Source of the DNA: an uncultured Treponema sp.
GTDB taxonomy: Bacteria; Spirochaetota; Spirochaetia; Treponematales; Treponemataceae
Direction of reading: 5' to 3'
Length of the DNA: 8,966 nt
Assembly: GCA_905236315.1 (NCBI GenBank)
Contig: CAJOPO010000041.1
Span: 1 to 8,966 of the forward strand
The position numbers and the translations under genes are program-made. This document shows positions 5,088-8,966 of this stretch, piece after piece. Position 1 is the stretch's first letter; every line of letters starts with the position of its first letter. Below the pieces are notes generated by a model, which made no database searches, was not told where the DNA came from, and saw nothing but the letters and a program-made list of their open reading frames with translations.

Positions 5088-7979
5088 TTACACCTCTTGA
5101 TGCTCTTCTGCAGCACGTTTTGCAGCCTTGCCAGCATCCTTTGCAGCCTTTTCTTCTGCAAGACGTTCAGCTTCTTCTTGTGCAGCTTTAGCTACAGCAG
5201 CAGCTTCTCGTTGAGCAACTTGTTTTTCCATTTCTGCTCTTTCATCTACTAAAGACTGCCCTAACTTTCTCTTAATTTCTACAAATTCAAATGCTTCTAT
5301 AATATCGCCAACCTGTATATCTTGCCAGTTTTCTAACCCAAGACCACATTCATAGCCAGCTTTTACTTCCTTTGCATCTTCTTTAAAGCGTTTTAAAGAA
5401 GCAACCTTACCAGTAAACTTTACAACACCATCTCTAATAAGATTTATGCTACTTGTCTTTTTAACAATACCATCTGTAACATAACAACCTGCAATGATAC
5501 CAACTTTAGGTACGCGGAATGTATTACGAACTTCAAGCATACCTGTAACTTCTTCCTTTGTATCAGGTTGAAGCATGCCTTCCATTGCCTGCTGAATTTC
5601 TTCAACACACTTGTAAATAATATTATATTTACGAATTTCTACATTTTCCTTATCTGCTAAAAGTTTTGCTTTTGGCGTAGGGCGTACATTAAAGCCGATA
5701 ATAATAGCGTTATCATCAGAGGCAGCAAGAGAAACATCGCTTTCGTTAATAGCTCCAGCACTTGAATGTATTACTGCTACACGTATTTCTGAAGTAGAAA
5801 GTTTTTCCAAAGAAGTCTTTAGAGCCTCTGCAGAACCTTGCAAATCTGCTTTGATAATAACCTTAAGTTCTTTAATTTCTCTTTGTTCAATAGTTGAATA
5901 AAGATTTTCAAGATTAACTTTCTTAACAGCCTTAGCATCTTCAAAACGCTTTAATTCTTGACGCTTTGCAGCAAATGCACGAGCATCCTTTTCAGTTTCA
6001 GTTACTTGGAATGGGTCGCCTGCATTAGGCATGGATTCTATACCTAAAACTTCTACAGGCATAGAAGGAGGAGCTTCTTTTATTTTGTTGCCCCTATCAT
6101 CAAACATCGCTCTAACACGCCCTGAATATATACCAGCAACAAATGGGTCTCCTGTATGCAAAGTACCTCGTTCAACTACAACACTTGCAACAACACCACG
6201 CCCTTGGTCAATTCTACTTTCTATAACCTTTCCTTCTGCACGGCAATCATACTGGGCTTTCAACTCAAGCATTTCTGCTTGAATTAAAATAGCATCAAGC
6301 AAATCATCAATACCCTCGCGCTTTAGGGCAGATATATTAACATATTGAGTATCTCCACCCCAAGCCTCTGGAGTAAGACCATGTTCAGAAAGCTGTGTCA
6401 TAACCCTCTCAGGATTTGCATCAGGCTTATCAATTTTATTAACAGCAACTATTATAGGAACTTTTGCATCTTTTGCATGGCTTATAGCTTCTAAAGTCTG
6501 AGGCATAACACCGTCATCAGCTGCAACAACAAGAACAACAATATCAGTTATCTGTGCACCACGAGCACGCATCATTGTAAAGGCTTCATGACCTGGTGTA
6601 TCTAAGAATGTAATAACACCCTTTTCCGTAGAAACTTGATATGCACCAATTTTCTGTGTAATACCACCAGCTTCTCCCTCTGCCACATGGGCATTTCTTA
6701 TTGCATCCAAAGTCTTTGTTTTACCATGGTCTACATGTCCCATTACAGTAACAATAGGAGGACGTGTAAGAACATTTTCTTCATCGCCCTTATCGCTTTC
6801 TATAACAGTTTCATCATAAAGACTAACAAGATGAACTTCACAATTATATTCACCAGCAAGAATAGTTGCAGTATCACTATCTATACTTTGATTTATAGTA
6901 ACCATCATTCCCATAGACATAAGTTTGCCTATGATTTCACTTGCCTTTAAATTCATTTTTTTAGCAAGGTCTGCAACTGTAATGGTTTCAAAAATATCTA
7001 TGCGGTCAGGTACAGCACTAGAGGGAGTTGTTTCTTTTTTGCGATTTTGATACAACTCATCCTCATCAAACATCTGCTCCTGGTCTTTCCTATTATATAC
7101 TTGCTTTTTACCTTTAAATGCCTTTTTTGCAGGAGTTTTATTGGTTGGTATTTGTGAAGCAACAGAGAACCCTGAAGAATTACCAAATCCTGTACGATTT
7201 CCCTGTCCAAAGCCCGTTCTGTTCTGTCCAATACCAGTTCTGTTATTATTAAAATTACGATTTTGATTATTATTGTAATTACCATAACCACGGTTTTGAC
7301 CATTGTTGTTATAGTTACCACGCTGTCCGTTATTGTTATAATTACGGTTTTCTCTTTCTCTGTTTTGGTACCCTTCTCTAGCTTGTGCCCCAGTAAATAC
7401 AGAATCTCGATTATTATAATTACCATTACGGTTATAATTATTATATCTGCCTCTAGGATTACCACTAAGATTTCCAGCTTTTACATTTGGACGAGCACTA
7501 TTAATTTCTAAAGGACCATGTTGTATAGTTTTTGCAGGAGCAGATTTATTTTCAAATGTATTACTTTCTTGTTTCTGTTGTGTTTGAGGTGCATAAGAAA
7601 CTTGTTCTTTTTCATCAATATCTTTTTTTTGCTTGCTTTCTATAGCAGGGCTTTGTTGAGTAGCCTTATTTTCATCTTCTTTTGCAGTATCATTTGCTAT
7701 AGATGTGCTACTAGCTTCAACTTCAACCTTTTTTACAGGCTGCACAGGCTGAGAATTATTCACTACAGTTGACACACTCTCACTAGCAGTATCATTTGAA
7801 GTAGGCACAGGCACTCCTGTAACAGGCTTTGCAACTACATGAACATCCTTCTTCTGTTCCTTAGGAACAGCTCTGCGTTTTACTACTAACCTTTTTTTTG
7901 GTTGAACGGTTTGTGTTTCCTCTGCTTTAGTTTCTTTTTTGTGTAATACAAAGGCTTTTTTTTCTGCATCTTCAGCCAT
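5088..7979 (-). CDS. infB: Translation initiation factor IF-2, with extended N- and C-terminal tails
   Basis: A 963-aa GTPase that places initiator fMet-tRNA on the 30S subunit and drives subunit joining. Residues 1-160 are Lys/Glu/Pro/Thr-rich and probably disordered. Residues 171-270 are rich in Asn, Gly, Arg and Tyr with degenerate repeats. About 326-385 is the conserved IF2 N-terminal subdomain ([18 protein letters not shown]). The G domain follows: G1 GHVDHGKT 414-421, G2 GGITQ 438-442, G3 DTPGH 460-464, G4 NKID 514-517 and G5 SAL 550-552. Then come domain II, domain III ([11 protein letters not shown], about 710-720) and the fMet-tRNA-binding C-domain (about 815-905). A further 57-residue Ala/Glu/Lys-rich tail follows; E. 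coli IF2 ends near the point equivalent to residue 905. AAGGA lies ten bases before the ATG, 19 nt after the nusA stop, so the two are co-transcribed. Identification is secure; the tails have no assigned role. Confidence 0.98.
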   Translation of the reverse strand: MAEDAEKKAFVLHKKETKAEETQTVQPKKRLVVKRRAVPKEQKKDVHVVAKPVTGVPVPTSNDTASESVSTVVNNSQPVQPVKKVEVEASSTSIANDTAKEDENKATQQSPAIESKQKKDIDEKEQVSYAPQTQQKQESNTFENKSAPAKTIQHGPLEINSARPNVKAGNLSGNPRGRYNNYNRNGNYNNRDSVFTGAQAREGYQNRERENRNYNNNGQRGNYNNNGQNRGYGNYNNNQNRNFNNNRTGIGQNRTGFGQGNRTGFGNSSGFSVASQIPTNKTPAKKAFKGKKQVYNRKDQEQMFDEDELYQNRKKETTPSSAVPDRIDIFETITVADLAKKMNLKASEIIGKLMSMGMMVTINQSIDSDTATILAGEYNCEVHLVSLYDETVIESDKGDEENVLTRPPIVTVMGHVDHGKTKTLDAIRNAHVAEGEAGGITQKIGAYQVSTEKGVITFLDTPGHEAFTMMRARGAQITDIVVLVVAADDGVMPQTLEAISHAKDAKVPIIVAVNKIDKPDANPERVMTQLSEHGLTPEAWGGDTQYVNISALKREGIDDLLDAILIQAEMLELKAQYDCRAEGKVIESRIDQGRGVVASVVVERGTLHTGDPFVAGIYSGRVRAMFDDRGNKIKEAPPSMPVEVLGIESMPNAGDPFQVTETEKDARAFAAKRQELKRFEDAKAVKKVNLENLYSTIEQREIKELKVIIKADLQGSAEALKTSLEKLSTSEIRVAVIHSSAGAINESDVSLAASDDNAIIIGFNVRPTPKAKLLADKENVEIRKYNIIYKCVEEIQQAMEGMLQPDTKEEVTGMLEVRNTFRVPKVGIIAGCYVTDGIVKKTSSINLIRDGVVKFTGKVASLKRFKEDAKEVKAGYECGLGLENWQDIQVGDIIEAFEFVEIKRKLGQSLVDERAEMEKQVAQREAAAVAKAAQEEAERLAEEKAAKDAGKAAKRAAEEHQEV
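5091..5097 (-). promoter_or_regulatory. Shine-Dalgarno site of rbfA, inside the infB end
   Basis: AGAGGTG on the minus strand overlaps the last Glu and Val codons of infB and sits seven bases before the rbfA ATG at 5083-5081. It supports the shorter rbfA start and a stop-to-start coupling between infB and rbfA. Confidence 0.75.
7176..7343 (-). repeat. Degenerate in-frame repeats coding the Asn/Gly-rich part of IF2
   Basis: The protein here (residues 213-268) repeats [52 protein letters not shown] and FG. The units vary in length and codon choice, so this is an old, drifting repeat and not a fresh microsatellite. On the opposite strand the Asn codons read as Ile and Val, which explains long spurious open frames there. 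Such repeat tracts tend to differ in length between related strains. Confidence 0.75.
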
Positions 7980-7998
7980 ACGATTCTATTCCTTACTC

Positions 7999-8966
7999 CT
8001 ACTCAAAAGCCAATCCTATGCCACATTTTGGACAACGTTCCATACCAAATTCAATAGGCGCACCACATTCTGGACATACAAATTCAGCTTCTTCCTCATT
8101 ATTTGTATTTTCTGATTCTACAGTGTCAGAATTATCTTCCTCTTCATCTTCAAATTCAACTACTTCATTTATAATTTTATTAACTACTTCAATATCTTCA
8201 TCAGAAACACCTTCGATATGAATACCGTCTGCTACAGCATCCACAAAAGCTTGAATATCTTCATAACCTGCTGCCACAAGCAATTCAGCAATATGGGCAT
8301 CTATACCAGGTAATTGTGTAATAGAAGATATTTCTTCATATTCAGGTTCTGCATTAGAGAACAACTGCTCTGCAGCCCTTAAGGTATCTTTCTCTGTTAA
8401 GTCCATATCAGCAACTTCTGCTTCTGTCTTAACATCGATATTCCAATCGCATAAGCGATTTGCAAGCCTTACGTTAAGACCATTTTTACCTATAGCAAGA
8501 GAAAACTGACTATCTTGTACTATAGCAAGTGCTTCTTTACGTTCTGAATCCGTAATCACTACTCTTTTTACTTCGGCAGGTAAAAGAGAATTTTTTATAA
8601 ACACATGCGGGTCTTCATCGTATTTTAAAATATCTATCTTTTCATTACCAATTTCTGTTATTACATTCTTAATACGGCTACCATTTGGACCAACACAAGC
8701 ACCTACAGGGTCAACATCTGGATTCACACTAGAAACAGCTACTTTAGTACGATAGCCTGCCTCTCTAACAACTTTATGAATAACAACAACCCTATCCCCT
8801 ACTTCAGGCACTTCATTTGCTATTAATTTTTCTACAAGTCTGGGGTCAATACGGCTAAGGATAACCTTTACACCAGAGGAAGTTTCTTCTACAGAAGAAA
8901 CAAGGCTTCTTATTCGCTCCGAAGGTGTTTCATAATGTTCTCTAGGATTTTGCTTAGCAAACGGCA
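7999..8966 (-). CDS. nusA: Transcription termination/antitermination factor NusA, 3' part, with C-terminal zinc ribbon
   Basis: An RNA polymerase-associated factor for pausing, termination and antitermination. The coding frame enters the window from its right edge with no start codon; the first full codons read PFAKQNPREHYETPSERIRS. The visible part is 321 codons. It begins in the S1 domain (IDPRLVEKLIANEVPEVGD fits the family's SRT-P-LF-EVPEI pattern). KH1 follows, with REAGYRTKVAV, DPVGACVGPNGSRIK and the GPNG loop, then KH2 with SLAIGKNGLNVRLANRL and a GKNG loop. After these comes a helix-hairpin-helix-like segment (ITQLPGIDAHIAELLVAAGY), a strongly acidic linker (EFEDEEEDNSD onward) and, at the very end, CPEC-x10-CPKC. 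The last block is a typical zinc ribbon, not part of textbook NusA. The stop is TAG, 19 nt before infB. The N-terminal polymerase-binding domain lies outside the window. Confidence 0.97.
   Translation of the reverse strand, partial: PFAKQNPREHYETPSERIRSLVSSVEETSSGVKVILSRIDPRLVEKLIANEVPEVGDRVVVIHKVVREAGYRTKVAVSSVNPDVDPVGACVGPNGSRIKNVITEIGNEKIDILKYDEDPHVFIKNSLLPAEVKRVVITDSERKEALAIVQDSQFSLAIGKNGLNVRLANRLCDWNIDVKTEAEVADMDLTEKDTLRAAEQLFSNAEPEYEEISSITQLPGIDAHIAELLVAAGYEDIQAFVDAVADGIHIEGVSDEDIEVVNKIINEVVEFEDEEEDNSDTVESENTNNEEEAEFVCPECGAPIEFGMERCPKCGIGLAFE

Noticed and set aside
5084..5161. Longer rbfA start inside infB, giving 157 aa
   Set aside because: The added 26 residues do not look like RbfA, and the downstream ATG has a good binding site and the expected N-terminus.
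6636..6950. 104-codon plus-strand open frame with Cys, Ile and Phe residues
   Set aside because: Antisense to the IF2 G domain, which is strongly conserved; a shadow frame.
6998..7465. 155-codon minus-strand open frame inside infB
   Set aside because: It is a second frame through the same repetitive AT-rich stretch, with an Ile/Thr/Val-rich product and no family resemblance; the infB frame continues across it.
7263..7772. Two open frames on the plus strand (7263-7511, 7518-7772) rich in Ile, Val, Phe and Leu, resembling small membrane proteins
   Set aside because: They are the antisense of the Asn-rich and Lys/Glu/Thr-rich infB N-terminus; Asn codons reversed read as Ile and Val. They lie wholly inside a secure gene.
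1..8966. CRISPR array, insertion sequence, tRNA, rRNA, toxin-antitoxin or phage-defence genes
   Set aside because: No regularly spaced repeats, transposase-like frames, clover-leaf sequences or small two-gene modules were seen; almost all bases are covered by core genes.

Overview
The window is a stretch of core translation and RNA-processing genes, all on the minus strand and tightly packed, so transcription runs from base 8966 down to base 1. In that order it holds the 3' part of nusA, infB, rbfA, a truB–ribF fusion, rpsO, a hairpin terminator or attenuator, pnp, a second hairpin terminator, and the first codons of an M16 (insulinase-like) peptidase gene cut by the window edge. The order nusA-infB-rbfA-truB-ribF-rpsO-pnp-M16 is a well known bacterial arrangement; Bacillus has the same core with extra genes inserted.

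The DNA is AT-rich. The order without ylxR or rplGA, the Asn/Gly/Arg-rich N-terminal region of IF2 and the wording of the TruB and PNPase motifs best fit a low-GC spirochaete of the Treponema group. That is recognition from memory, not a database result.

Region by region: 7999-8966 is nusA from mid S1 domain to its end, finishing in an acidic linker and a four-cysteine zinc ribbon. 5088-7979 is infB (963 aa), with a long low-complexity N-terminus and an added charged C-terminal helix. 4688-5083 is rbfA. 2800-4710 is one open frame carrying a complete TruB followed by an FAD-synthetase-type RibF whose riboflavin kinase domain is largely gone. 2434-2703 is rpsO and 213-2312 is pnp. 1-129 is the start of an M16 peptidase gene whose homology jumps frame near base 65. 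No gene-free stretch exceeds 300 bases.

The genes cover transcription elongation and antitermination (NusA), translation initiation (IF2), 30S assembly (RbfA, S15), tRNA modification (TruB) and RNA decay (PNPase), with flavin cofactor synthesis riding along. Coupling is tight: rbfA starts 4 nt after infB stops, and truB overlaps the end of rbfA by 23 nt. I see no defence system, mobile element, CRISPR array, tRNA or rRNA. The novelty here lies in how core genes have been altered (a fusion, domain loss, appended tails, one frameshift), not in a new multi-gene system.
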